Below are positions 1 to 7,834 of a stretch of DNA of 64,000 nt, piece after piece. Where the stretch lies: NCBI GenBank assembly GCA_027486345.1, contig JAIXPH010000060.1:1-64000 (forward strand). The letters run 5' to 3'. A model generated the notes under the pieces. It was given only the letters and a program-made list of their open reading frames with translations. It did no database searches and was not told the origin of the DNA. Each line of letters begins with the position of its first letter. The first letter of the stretch is position 1. Both the position numbers and the translations under genes were made by a program. Origin of the DNA: Paracoccaceae bacterium. GTDB lineage: Bacteria; Pseudomonadota; Alphaproteobacteria; Rhodobacterales; Rhodobacteraceae.

Positions 1-5
1 GGTGA

Positions 6-25
6 GGGGGGCCGCATGGCCCCCC
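6..25 (-). terminator. Hairpin after the outer-membrane protein gene
   Basis: A perfect 8-bp GC stem (GGGGGGCC / GGCCCCCC) with a 4-base loop lies just downstream of the stop of the minus-strand beta-barrel gene. No T-run can be seen because the window ends, so its role as an intrinsic terminator is inferred from position and stem strength. Confidence 0.5.
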
Positions 26-32
26 TGCCCTG

Positions 33-791
33 TCAGAAGCGGTAGGACAGCTTGAGTTGCAGCGTGCCGAAGTCGAAATCGCCATCCGACCCCATGGCAT
101 TTGTGCTGGGGGCGGCGGCGCTGAACGGTCCGTTGCGCAGGTTGGCGGTGTAATCGTTGCCGCCAAGGTTCACATAGCTGTACTCAAGGCCGATGCTGAC
201 ACGCTCGGTCACTCGGTTTTCCACACCAAAGCCGACGGCATAGCCGACCTCACTGTCCTGCCCGCCGCTGGTGGTGGTGGCCGCCCCCGATCCGGGTTGG
301 GAATAAGCGAAATCAACCTGACCCATGGCCAGCCCCGCCGTCCCGTAGATCAGCGTTGCGGGCTGCACCAGATAGCCCAGACGCCCGCCAAGGGTGGCAT
401 AGGTGTCCAGACTGCGTTCGATGGTATAGACCGCCGGGGTGCGGGATTTGCCCTGCTGTTTGTCGCTGATGTCGGTGCTGAACAGGCTGGCCACCGCGCC
501 GTAGACCATGCTGCCGTTTTGCCAGTCATAGCCGTAATGCAGACCGGCGATATTGCCGCTGGCGGCTTCGCCAAAAAACCCGGCATCCGGCACGGCGGGT
601 GAGGGCGAGAAGGCCGTGGCCAAGGCCCCGCCGGCGGGAAAGGGCGACAGGCTGAAGATGCCCTCATCGCTGGTGACGACGGTGCCGAATTGCACACCGG
701 CATAGCTGCCGGTCCAATCCTGCGCCATGACCGGGGCGGTCACGGTGAAAAGCGCGCCGAAACCGGCGAGGATCTGGGAAAATCTGGTCAT
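33..791 (-). CDS. Outer-membrane beta-barrel protein (Omp25/31-like porin family)
   Basis: A 252-residue protein with a Sec signal peptide (about residues 1-23, cleavage expected after PVMA before QDWTG). The rest alternates polar and hydrophobic residues in strands rich in Gly, Tyr and Phe (for example GSYAGVQFG, GGRLGYLV, GLEYSYVNLG). It ends in LKLSYRF, the terminal aromatic residue expected of barrels inserted by BamA. The length fits a small 8-stranded outer-membrane barrel such as the Omp25/Omp31 group; the exact subfamily is not certain. It starts at an ATG with an AGGA element upstream, lies 83 bp from glpR on the same strand, and is followed by a strong hairpin. No link to glycerol metabolism can be read from the sequence. 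Confidence 0.75.
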   Translation of the reverse strand: MTRFSQILAGFGALFTVTAPVMAQDWTGSYAGVQFGTVVTSDEGIFSLSPFPAGGALATAFSPSPAVPDAGFFGEAASGNIAGLHYGYDWQNGSMVYGAVASLFSTDISDKQQGKSRTPAVYTIERSLDTYATLGGRLGYLVQPATLIYGTAGLAMGQVDFAYSQPGSGAATTTSGGQDSEVGYAVGFGVENRVTERVSIGLEYSYVNLGGNDYTANLRNGPFSAAAPSTNAMGSDGDFDFGTLQLKLSYRF

Positions 792-874
792 GGGATGCGT
801 CCTGTAAAGCCAAGCAACCTTGGCGATACGGGGCCGGTCCCCCGAAGGTTTCAGACCTCACGCGTCCGTGATCG

Positions 875-1636
875 CTACCCCGCCACCACCACCTGCACGC
901 CCCAATCGCGGCATTTGCGGTCAAGCTCTTCGGGCAGGGGGAGGTCGGTGAAAAAGCAGGTCAGTTCCGACAGGGACGCCAGCCGTGCGGGGGCGGAGCG
1001 GTCGATCTTGGAATGGTCGCAGACGAGGAAGGTTTTGCGCGCGCGGCGGATGATGGTTTTGGACACCCGCACTTCGGCAAGGTCAAAGTCCAGAAGATCC
1101 CCGTCGCGGTCCAGCGCAGAGGCCCCGATCACGGCGTAATCCACCTTGAACTGTTCAAAGAACTGCGTCGTCAACTCCCCCACCAGCCCGCCATCGGATC
1201 GGCGCAGGGCACCTCCGGCCACCATCACCTCACACCCCGGATTGGCGGTCAGGATGTTGGCGACGTTCATATTGTTGGTCACAACGGTGATGTTGCGGTG
1301 GTGGATCAACTCCCGCGCCACAGCCTCGGTCGTGGTGCCGAGGTTGAGGATGAGCGAGCAGTTTTCCGGGATCGCCGCAGCGCAGGCCCGCGCGATGGCG
1401 GCCTTGGCCCCATCGTTCATGTGGCGGCGCTGTTCATAAGCGAGGTTGACCACCCCCGTGCGCAGCACCGCCCCGCCATGCACGCGGTCCAGATGGCCCA
1501 TGTCGGAAAGCTCGGTCAAATCACGGCGGATGGTTTGCAGCGTGACGTCAAAGCGTTGGGCCAAATCCTCAACGACCACACGGCCCTCGGTCCGTGCGAT
1601 GTCGAGAATTTCGTTCTGCCGGAAGCTTAGCGCCAT
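875..1636 (-). CDS. glpR: DeoR-family transcriptional repressor, probable glycerol-3-phosphate regulator GlpR
   Basis: A 253-residue regulator. The N-terminal DeoR-type winged helix-turn-helix is visible at residues 5-55 (DLAQRFDVTLQTIRRDL, then DRVHGGAV). The C-terminal DeoRC sugar-phosphate sensor domain follows, with the LNLGTTTEAVAREL, NITVVTNNMNVANIL and VCDHSKIDRSA motifs. The reading frame is open further upstream, but the ATG at 1636 follows an AGGAAA element and gives the standard family length. It is divergent from glpD and next to a full glycerol-3-phosphate dehydrogenase / ABC transporter / kinase set. By family knowledge it should repress that operon and be released by a phosphorylated C3 ligand; the effector is inferred. 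Confidence 0.85.
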   Translation of the reverse strand: MALSFRQNEILDIARTEGRVVVEDLAQRFDVTLQTIRRDLTELSDMGHLDRVHGGAVLRTGVVNLAYEQRRHMNDGAKAAIARACAAAIPENCSLILNLGTTTEAVARELIHHRNITVVTNNMNVANILTANPGCEVMVAGGALRRSDGGLVGELTTQFFEQFKVDYAVIGASALDRDGDLLDFDLAEVRVSKTIIRRARKTFLVCDHSKIDRSAPARLASLSELTCFFTDLPLPEELDRKCRDWGVQVVVAG

Positions 1637-1772
1637 TGGGTTGGTTTCCTGTGCCGTTTCGACGGAAATTGCCGCGAACCAAAGGCTTGGCGCAAGGTCG
1701 AAAGCACGCTGCACCCGCAAAGCCCCCATGCCGCGTTGCAGCGCGTTTCTGCGCGATCTTGTCGATTTCCCC

Positions 1773-1845
1773 TTGGATCGCAACTTATTGGCGTATATTT
1801 CCGCCATGGATGTTCGCTTTTGTAACAACCGAACACAACCGAACA
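1773..1845 (+). promoter_or_regulatory. glpD promoter with probable GlpR operator
   Basis: The divergent glpR-glpD gap holds TTGGAT (1773-1778) and TATATT (1794-1799), a plausible -35/-10 pair with a short 15-bp spacer. Just downstream is TGTTCG (1811-1816) facing CGAACA (1830-1835) across 13 bases, and a second CGAACA at 1840-1845. E. coli GlpR half-sites contain the same TGTTCG/CGAACA core. A repressor bound here would sit on the expected transcription start. The motifs are seen; the factor and the exact start are inferred. Confidence 0.5.
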
Positions 1846-1909
1846 ATTTTCTTTGACCAACGCGCCCTGCATGGGCTACGCATTGAGTCGCGGACGGGAG
1901 GCCGAAGCT

Positions 1910-3499
1910 ATGGGCGCGCAAGCGGAAGGGGTCGATCTCTTCATCATCGGGGGCGGCATCAATGGATGCGGCATCGCCCGTGACGCGGTGGGCCGTGGCC
2001 TGACTGTGGCCTTGGCCGAACAGGGCGATCTGGCGCAGGCGACATCTTCAGCCTCGACCAAGCTGTTCCACGGGGGCTTGCGCTATCTGGAGTATTTCGA
2101 ATTCCGTCTGGTGCGTGAGGCGCTGGAGGAACGCGAAACCCTGCTGGTCGCGATGCCGCATATCAGTTGGCCGATGCGCTTTGTGCTGCCATGGCACCCC
2201 GAGATGCGCTTTGAAAGCGACACGCCGACCAGTCGGCTGCTGTCCAAGGTGATGCCGTGGATGAAGGGGCGGCGTCCGGCGTGGCTGATCCGGCTGGGGC
2301 TGTTCCTGTATGACACGCTGGGTGGTCGGAAAATCCTGCCCGCGACGCGGACCTTGGACCTGACGCGCGACACGGCGGGCACACCGCTGCAAAAGCGGTT
2401 CCAGCATGCCTATGAGTATTCAGACTGCTGGGTGGAGGATGCCAAGCTCGTCTCCCTGAACGCCCGCGATGCGGCAGAGCATGGCGCCCGGGTGATGACG
2501 CGGAGCCGTGTGGTCAGTGCGGCGCGGGTGGATGGGCTGTGGCAGGTGACGGTGGACGGCCCGGACGGCCAGCACACCCACCGCGCGCGGGCGCTGGTCA
2601 ATGCGGGCGGGCCTTGGGTTGGGGATGTGATCGCGAATGTGGCGCGGATCAATTCCACCGAAGGCGTCCGTCTGGTGCGCGGATCGCATATCGTGACGCG
2701 CAAGCTTTACGATCACGACCGCTGCTATTTCTTCCAAGGCACCGATGGGCGGATCATCTTTGCCATCCCCTATGAGCAGGATTTCACCCTGATCGGCACC
2801 ACCGACAAGGACCATCAGGCCGCGCCCGACGATGTGCGCTGCACGGATGAGGAACGCGATTATCTGCTGAATTTTGCCAGCCAGTATTTCGCGCGTCCTG
2901 TGACCAAGGATGATGTGGTCTGGACCTATGCCGGGGTGCGGCCACTGTATAATGACGGCGCGAAATCGGCCACGGCGGCAACGCGGGATTATGTGCTGTC
3001 CTTGGACACCACGGGGGGTGCGCCGCTGCTGAATGTGTTCGGCGGCAAGATCACCACCTATCGCCGTCTGGCGGAATCGGCGCTGGAAAAGCTGTCGCCC
3101 TTCTTTCCGCAGGCCAAGGGGCAATGGACCGCCCGCGCGCCCCTGCCGGGTGGAAACTTCCCGCATGATGGCGTGGCGGCGCTGGTGGCCAAGGTGCTGG
3201 CGGATCATCCGTTCCTGACGCCCGCTTGGGCCGCGCGTCTGGTGCGGGCCTATGGGTCAGAGGCCCCTGCCCTGCTGGCGGGCGCCAAGACCGCCGCCGA
3301 TCTGGGTCGCGACTTTGGCGCCACCCTGACCGAGGCTGAGGTGCGCTGGCTGATGCGCCACGAATTCGCGCGCCGGGCGGCGGATGTGATCTGGCGGCGC
3401 ACGAAACTGGGCCTGCGGCTGACGGCGGAACAAATTGCGGCACTGGATGGCTTCATGACCGATGCGGACAACAGGGCGCTTAGCCCGGCGGCAGAGTGA
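1910..3499 (+). CDS. glpD: Aerobic glycerol-3-phosphate dehydrogenase (FAD, membrane-associated)
   Basis: A 529-residue flavoprotein that oxidises sn-glycerol 3-phosphate to dihydroxyacetone phosphate and passes electrons to the quinone pool. The N-terminal FAD Rossmann fold is clear (LFIIGGGINGCGIARDA, about residues 10-26), followed by the GlpD signatures SSASTKLFHGGLRYLE and VNAGGPWVGDV. The C-terminal half has the DAO substrate domain (YTYAGVRPLYNDGA-type segment, GGKITTYRRLAE) and the DAO_C cap (LMRHEFARRAADVIWRRTKLGL). I chose the ATG at 1910 because GGGAGG lies 8 bases upstream; longer frames would start at TTG 1853 or ATG 1871. It is the first gene of the glp operon, with glpS 9 bases downstream. 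Confidence 0.93.
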   Translation: MGAQAEGVDLFIIGGGINGCGIARDAVGRGLTVALAEQGDLAQATSSASTKLFHGGLRYLEYFEFRLVREALEERETLLVAMPHISWPMRFVLPWHPEMRFESDTPTSRLLSKVMPWMKGRRPAWLIRLGLFLYDTLGGRKILPATRTLDLTRDTAGTPLQKRFQHAYEYSDCWVEDAKLVSLNARDAAEHGARVMTRSRVVSAARVDGLWQVTVDGPDGQHTHRARALVNAGGPWVGDVIANVARINSTEGVRLVRGSHIVTRKLYDHDRCYFFQGTDGRIIFAIPYEQDFTLIGTTDKDHQAAPDDVRCTDEERDYLLNFASQYFARPVTKDDVVWTYAGVRPLYNDGAKSATAATRDYVLSLDTTGGAPLLNVFGGKITTYRRLAESALEKLSPFFPQAKGQWTARAPLPGGNFPHDGVAALVAKVLADHPFLTPAWAARLVRAYGSEAPALLAGAKTAADLGRDFGATLTEAEVRWLMRHEFARRAADVIWRRTKLGLRLTAEQIAALDGFMTDADNRALSPAAE

Positions 3500-3508
3500 G
3501 GGGGGACG

Positions 3509-4594
3509 ATGGCGCTGGAGCTTCAGTCGGTCAGTCGGGTGGTCAAAGGGCAGGTGCATATCCAGCCCACGACTTTGACGCTGGAAAAGGGCACGATGAA
3601 CGTGCTGCTTGGCCCCACGCTTTCGGGGAAAACCTCGCTGATGCGGGTGATGGCGGGATTGGATGTGCCGACCACGGGCCGCGTGATGTGGCACGGGCAG
3701 GACGTGACTGGCCAGCGCGTGCAGGATCGCAAGGTCGCGATGGTCTATCAGCAATTCATCAACTACCCGGCGATGACGGTCTATGACAACATCGCCTCGC
3801 CCTTGCGGCTGATGGGCAAAAGTGCCTCCGAGATTGACCGCGCGGTGAAATCCACCGCCGAGATGCTGAAACTGACGCCGATGCTGGGGCGCAAACCGCT
3901 GGAGCTTTCGGGCGGCCAGCAACAGCGCTGCGCTTTGGCCCGCGCTTTGGTGAAAGAGGCGGGGTTGGTACTGTTGGATGAACCGCTGGCGAACCTTGAC
4001 TACAAACTGCGCGAGGAATTGCGCGCCGAAATCCCACGCATCTTTGAAGCCTCGGGCGCGATCTTTGTCTATGCCACGACCGAACCCGAAGAGGCGCTTT
4101 TGCTGGGTGGCAATACCGCCACGCTGTGGGAGGGTCGCGTGACGCAATTCGGCCCGACGCCGCAGGTCTATCGCCAGCCCGCCGATGCCACCACGGCGCG
4201 GGTGTTCAGCGATCCGCCGATGAACTTCCTCGACTGCCAGAAGGTGGGTGCACGGATCAGCTTTGGCGATGTCGCCGCCCCGGCCACGGGCGTGTTGGCT
4301 GGCCTGCCGGACGGCCAGTATCGCGCCGGGTTCCGCGCCAACCACCTGCATCTGAACGCGCATTCGGGAACCGCGCTGGAACTGACCTGCACCCTTGGCG
4401 TGACGGAAATCACCGGCTCTGAAACCTTCCTACACTTGACGCATGGCGGGCAACGCTGGGTTGGGCTGGTGCATGGCGTGCATGACCTGACGCCGGGCGC
4501 AACCATCAGCGTCTGGCTTGATCCCGCGCATGTCTATCTCTTTGATCCCGCCGGGCAGCTTGTCGCCCCCGCGCCCTATGCCGAGGCCGCCTGA
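3509..4594 (+). CDS. glpS: Glycerol ABC transporter ATP-binding subunit GlpS
   Basis: A 361-residue ATPase of the sugar/glycerol importer group, with an N-terminal nucleotide-binding domain and a C-terminal TOBE-like regulatory domain (about residues 240-355). Walker A is GPTLSGKT (35-42), the Q-loop is VYQQFIN, the ABC signature LSGGQQQR starts at residue 133, and Walker B is VLLDEPLANLD. The H-loop is unusual: where most members have YVTHD this protein reads YATTE, so the switch histidine is replaced by Thr191. Its partner GlpT has the histidine but lacks a normal signature, so the pair probably forms one good and one degenerate ATP site. A GAGGGGGG ribosome site precedes the ATG. The gene overlaps glpT by one base (TGATG). 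Confidence 0.9.
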   Translation: MALELQSVSRVVKGQVHIQPTTLTLEKGTMNVLLGPTLSGKTSLMRVMAGLDVPTTGRVMWHGQDVTGQRVQDRKVAMVYQQFINYPAMTVYDNIASPLRLMGKSASEIDRAVKSTAEMLKLTPMLGRKPLELSGGQQQRCALARALVKEAGLVLLDEPLANLDYKLREELRAEIPRIFEASGAIFVYATTEPEEALLLGGNTATLWEGRVTQFGPTPQVYRQPADATTARVFSDPPMNFLDCQKVGARISFGDVAAPATGVLAGLPDGQYRAGFRANHLHLNAHSGTALELTCTLGVTEITGSETFLHLTHGGQRWVGLVHGVHDLTPGATISVWLDPAHVYLFDPAGQLVAPAPYAEAA

Positions 4595-5670
4595 TGGCCC
4601 AGATCACGCTGAAAAACCTTGCCCACAGCTACCTCGCCCAACCCAAGGCTGAGGCGGACTATGCGCTGAAGGAAATGGACCATGTCTGGCAGAACGGCGG
4701 GGCCTATGCGCTGCTGGGATCGTCGGGCTGCGGCAAGACCACGCTTCTGAACATCATCTCTGGCCTGTTGCGCCCATCGCAAGGGCGGGTGCTGTTTGGC
4801 GATCAGGATGTGACCGAGGCGGAGACGACCGCGCGCAACATCGCGCAGGTGTTCCAGTTCCCGGTGGTCTATGACACGATGACCGTGCGCGAGAATCTGG
4901 CGTTCCCCTTGCGGAACCGGGGGATGGATGCCGCCTATATCAAGGCGCGCGTCGGCCAGATTGCCGCAATGATCGGGATGGAGGCGACGCTGGACCGCAA
5001 GGCGCGCGGTCTGACGGCGGATGCCAAGCAAAAGATCAGCCTTGGCCGCGGCATGGTGCGCGAGGATGTGAACGCCATCCTGTTTGACGAACCGCTGACG
5101 GTGATCGACCCTCATATGAAGTGGGAGTTGCGGACGCAGTTGAAGCAACTGCACCGCGAATTCGGCCACACCATGATCTACGTCACCCATGACCAGACCG
5201 AGGCGCTGACCTTCGCCGACAAGGTGGTGGTGATGTATGACGGGCGCGTGGTGCAGATGGGCACGCCCGAGGAATTGTTCGAAACCCCGGCGCATACCTT
5301 TGTGGGCTATTTCATCGGCTCGCCGGGGATGAACCTGCTGCCTGCCAGCGTGCAGGGCAATCGCGCCGTGGTGGCGGGGACGGAAATCACGCTCGGGGCC
5401 AGCTATGCGCCGCCCAAGGGCCGGGTGCAGATCGGCGTCCGCCCGGAATATGCCACCCTGACCAACGGCGTGGGCCTGCCCTTCACCCTGCGCCGGGTGG
5501 AAGACGTCGGCCGCCATCGCATCATCCGGGGCGAGGTGGCCGGACAGACCGTCAACGTCATCGCGCCCGAGGGCATGCCGGTGGGGGCCGAGCTAACCCA
5601 CGTCAGCTTCGCGCCGGACCGGACCTGTGTCTATGCCGATGACTGGCGCGTCACGGGGGGGCCGATCTGA
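4594..5670 (+). CDS. glpT: Glycerol ABC transporter ATP-binding subunit GlpT (ABC type)
   Basis: A 358-residue ATPase that pairs with GlpS. Walker A is GSSGCGKTT, the Q-loop is VFQFPVVYD, Walker B is AILFDEPLTVID, and the H-loop is the normal IYVTHDQTEA with His199. The ABC signature is degenerate: at residues 140-146 it reads LTADAKQ in place of LSGGQxQ. A TOBE-like C-terminal domain follows (VQIGVRPEY). It overlaps glpS and glpP by one base each, which implies translational coupling. Note that this glpT is the ABC ATPase of the Rhizobium glpSTPQUV system and not the E. coli glycerol-3-phosphate antiporter of the same name. Confidence 0.9.
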   Translation: MAQITLKNLAHSYLAQPKAEADYALKEMDHVWQNGGAYALLGSSGCGKTTLLNIISGLLRPSQGRVLFGDQDVTEAETTARNIAQVFQFPVVYDTMTVRENLAFPLRNRGMDAAYIKARVGQIAAMIGMEATLDRKARGLTADAKQKISLGRGMVREDVNAILFDEPLTVIDPHMKWELRTQLKQLHREFGHTMIYVTHDQTEALTFADKVVVMYDGRVVQMGTPEELFETPAHTFVGYFIGSPGMNLLPASVQGNRAVVAGTEITLGASYAPPKGRVQIGVRPEYATLTNGVGLPFTLRRVEDVGRHRIIRGEVAGQTVNVIAPEGMPVGAELTHVSFAPDRTCVYADDWRVTGGPI

Positions 5671-6542
5671 TGGACAAGACCCAGAACAACAAGGCGTGGT
5701 TTCTGGTGCTGCCGGTCTTGGTGGTGGTGGCGTTTTCGGCCATCCTGCCCCTGATGACGGTGGTGAACTATTCGGTCAATGACACCTTCGGGAACAACGA
5801 ATTCTTCTGGGCCGGGCTGGAATGGTTCGAGGAAATGGTCACCTCTGACCGCCTGCATGAGGCCTTGGGGCGGCAAATCCTGTTTTCGGCCATCATTCTG
5901 GCGATCGAGGTGCCGCTAGGCATCTATATCGCGCTGAACATGCCGAAATCGGGGGCTTGGGCGTCGCTCTGCCTTGTGCTGATGGCGCTGCCCCTGCTGA
6001 TCCCGTTCAACGTCGTGGGCACGATCTGGCAGATTTTCGGGCGGGTGGATATCGGCCTTCTGGGCCATTATCTGGCCGAGTTGGGGATCGACTACAATTA
6101 CACCAACGACCCCGTGGATGCCTGGATCACGGTTGTCGTGATGGATGTCTGGCACTGGACATCGCTGATCGCGCTTCTGTGCTATGCGGGTCTGCAATCC
6201 ATCCCCAACGCCTATTATCAGGCGGCGCGGGTGGATCAGGCCAGCCGCTGGGCGGTGTTCCGCTACATCGAATTGCCTAAGATGCAGGGCGTGCTGCTGA
6301 TCGCGGTTCTGCTGCGCTTCATGGACAGTTTCATGATCTATACCGAGCCTTTCGTCGTGACCGGCGGCGGTCCGGGCAATTCGACAACCTTCCTGTCGAT
6401 TGACCTTGTGAAGATGGCCATCGGACAGTTCGACCTTGGCCCGGCGGCGGCCTTCTCGATCATGTATTTCCTGGTGATCCTGCTGGTGTCTTGGGTGTTC
6501 TACACCGTCATGACCAATCTGGACAAAGAGGAGGGACGCTGA
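5670..6542 (+). CDS. glpP: Glycerol ABC transporter permease GlpP
   Basis: A 290-residue inner-membrane permease of the MalF/UgpA-like class. About six hydrophobic segments are visible, the first at residues 9-29. The cytoplasmic EAA-type loop that contacts the ATPases reads AARVDQASRWAVFRYIELP. The segment SFMIYTEPFVVTGGGPGNST is typical of this permease group. It forms the translocation channel with GlpQ. A closely related second copy is encoded at 11199-12056. It starts at the ATG overlapping the glpT stop codon and ends one base before glpQ. Confidence 0.9.
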   Translation: MDKTQNNKAWFLVLPVLVVVAFSAILPLMTVVNYSVNDTFGNNEFFWAGLEWFEEMVTSDRLHEALGRQILFSAIILAIEVPLGIYIALNMPKSGAWASLCLVLMALPLLIPFNVVGTIWQIFGRVDIGLLGHYLAELGIDYNYTNDPVDAWITVVVMDVWHWTSLIALLCYAGLQSIPNAYYQAARVDQASRWAVFRYIELPKMQGVLLIAVLLRFMDSFMIYTEPFVVTGGGPGNSTTFLSIDLVKMAIGQFDLGPAAAFSIMYFLVILLVSWVFYTVMTNLDKEEGR

Positions 6543-6543
6543 G

Positions 6544-7347
6544 ATGCGGCTGCGCGGTTCCGCCCTTGTGATGACGATCTACATCCTGTTCCTGCTGATC
6601 CCGATCTACTGGCTTTTGAACATGAGCCTGAAGACCAATCAGGAGATCACCTCGACCTTCACGCTCTTTCCCGCCGATCTGACGTTCCAGAACTATGTGA
6701 CGATCCTGACTGACCCAAGCTGGTACATGGGGTATGTCAACTCGATCATTTACGTCACGATGAACGTGGTGATTTCGCTGACCGTGGCGCTGCCTGCGGC
6801 CTATGCCTTCAGCCGCTACAGCTTCATGGGGGACAAGCATCTGTTCTTCTGGCTGTTGACGAACCGGATGGCCCCGCCTGCGGTCTTTGCACTGCCCTTC
6901 TTTCAACTGTATTCATCGGTCGGGCTGTTTGACACGCATATCGCGGTGGCTTTGGCGCATTGCCTGTTCAACGTGCCCTTGGCGGTCTGGATCCTTGAAG
7001 GCTTCATGCGCGGCGTGCCCAAGGAAATCGACGAGACCGCCTATCTGGACGGCTACAGCTTTGGCCGGTTCTTCGTGAAGATCTTCATGCCCCTGATTGC
7101 GTCGGGCATCGGCGTCGCGGCGTTTTTCTGCTTCATGTTCTCATGGGTGGAACTGCTGCTGTCGCGCACGCTGACATCGGTCAACGCCAAGCCCATCGCC
7201 GCCACCATGACCCGCACCGTTTCAGCCTCGGGGATGGATTGGGGCGTGCTGGCGGCGGCTGGGGTGTTGACCATCATCCCCGGCGCCTTGGTGATCTACT
7301 TCGTCCGCAACTACATCGCCAAGGGCTTCGCCCTGGGGAGGGTGTGA
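6544..7347 (+). CDS. glpQ: Glycerol ABC transporter permease GlpQ
   Basis: A 267-residue inner-membrane permease of the MalG/UgpE-like class. It has an N-terminal anchor (residues 8-27), further hydrophobic segments and an EAA loop DETAYLDGYSFGRFFVKIFMP. The C-terminus (FVRNYIAKGFALGRV) is typical of the class. It starts one base after the glpP stop, and its own TGA overlaps the ATG of the next gene. A paralogue is encoded at 12053-12847. Despite its name it is not the periplasmic phosphodiesterase called GlpQ in E. coli. Confidence 0.9.
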   Translation: MRLRGSALVMTIYILFLLIPIYWLLNMSLKTNQEITSTFTLFPADLTFQNYVTILTDPSWYMGYVNSIIYVTMNVVISLTVALPAAYAFSRYSFMGDKHLFFWLLTNRMAPPAVFALPFFQLYSSVGLFDTHIAVALAHCLFNVPLAVWILEGFMRGVPKEIDETAYLDGYSFGRFFVKIFMPLIASGIGVAAFFCFMFSWVELLLSRTLTSVNAKPIAATMTRTVSASGMDWGVLAAAGVLTIIPGALVIYFVRNYIAKGFALGRV

Positions 7348-7748
7348 TGACCGCAACCCGCTGGACCACCGTCTATCTGGTCACCGGGGGCATCCTCGCC
7401 GCCGTGCTGGCCGGGTTGGTCGCCATCACCCCGCGGACCGAGGATGGGATCGACTGGTTCGGCCCGCTGAGCCAAGGCGGCTGGATGGCCTGGACCTTTC
7501 CGGTGGCGCTGTTCTTCTATGTCATCGCCTGTCTGCTGATCCTGATGACGCTGCTGGCGATCCGCTATCCCGAAACCCCGCGCAAAGGTGTCTTGCGGAT
7601 TGAGACCACGCGCGGGGATCGGCTGTTCATTTCGCTCTTGGGTTCGGCCTTCCTCTGTGTCGGCTGGCTCTTCTTCTTCGGTGCGCCGCTCTGGGGCGCG
7701 CTGATCTGCTGTCTTGTCCATGCCGCAGCGGTGTTTCGCTGGGTCTAG
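7347..7748 (+). CDS. glpU: Small integral membrane protein of the glycerol transporter operon (DUF2160, GlpU)
   Basis: A 133-residue protein with three hydrophobic segments (about residues 8-28, 47-72 and 94-128) and a conserved-looking ITPRTEDGIDWFGPLSQGGW loop between the first two. This matches the DUF2160 proteins encoded between glpQ and glpV in rhizobial glpSTPQUV operons; their exact role is not established. The ATG overlaps the glpQ stop (TGATG), so it is probably translated by coupling. A longer in-frame reading exists upstream but would overlap glpQ heavily. Confidence 0.82.
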   Translation: MTATRWTTVYLVTGGILAAVLAGLVAITPRTEDGIDWFGPLSQGGWMAWTFPVALFFYVIACLLILMTLLAIRYPETPRKGVLRIETTRGDRLFISLLGSAFLCVGWLFFFGAPLWGALICCLVHAAAVFRWV

Positions 7749-7769
7749 GCACGGACGGATCACGACGGA

Positions 7770-7795
7770 CGGGGCGGTCGAGGAGGGTCGCCCCG
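7770..7795 (+). other. Hairpin between glpU and glpV
   Basis: CGGGGCG (7770-7776) and CGCCCCG (7789-7795) form a 7-bp perfect stem with a 12-base loop, 40 bp before the glpV start. There is no T-tract, so it is unlikely to be a strong terminator. Hairpins at this position in binding-protein operons can protect the downstream mRNA from decay and raise binding-protein levels; that role is inferred. Confidence 0.35.
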
Positions 7796-7834
7796 GACCA
7801 GAACGACAAGACTGACAATCTGGGAGGAGATAGA

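Noticed and set aside
1637-1921. N-terminal extension of glpR to position 1921
   Set aside because: It would run through the glpD promoter/operator and overlap the glpD start; the ATG at 1636 has a ribosome site and the normal family N-terminus.
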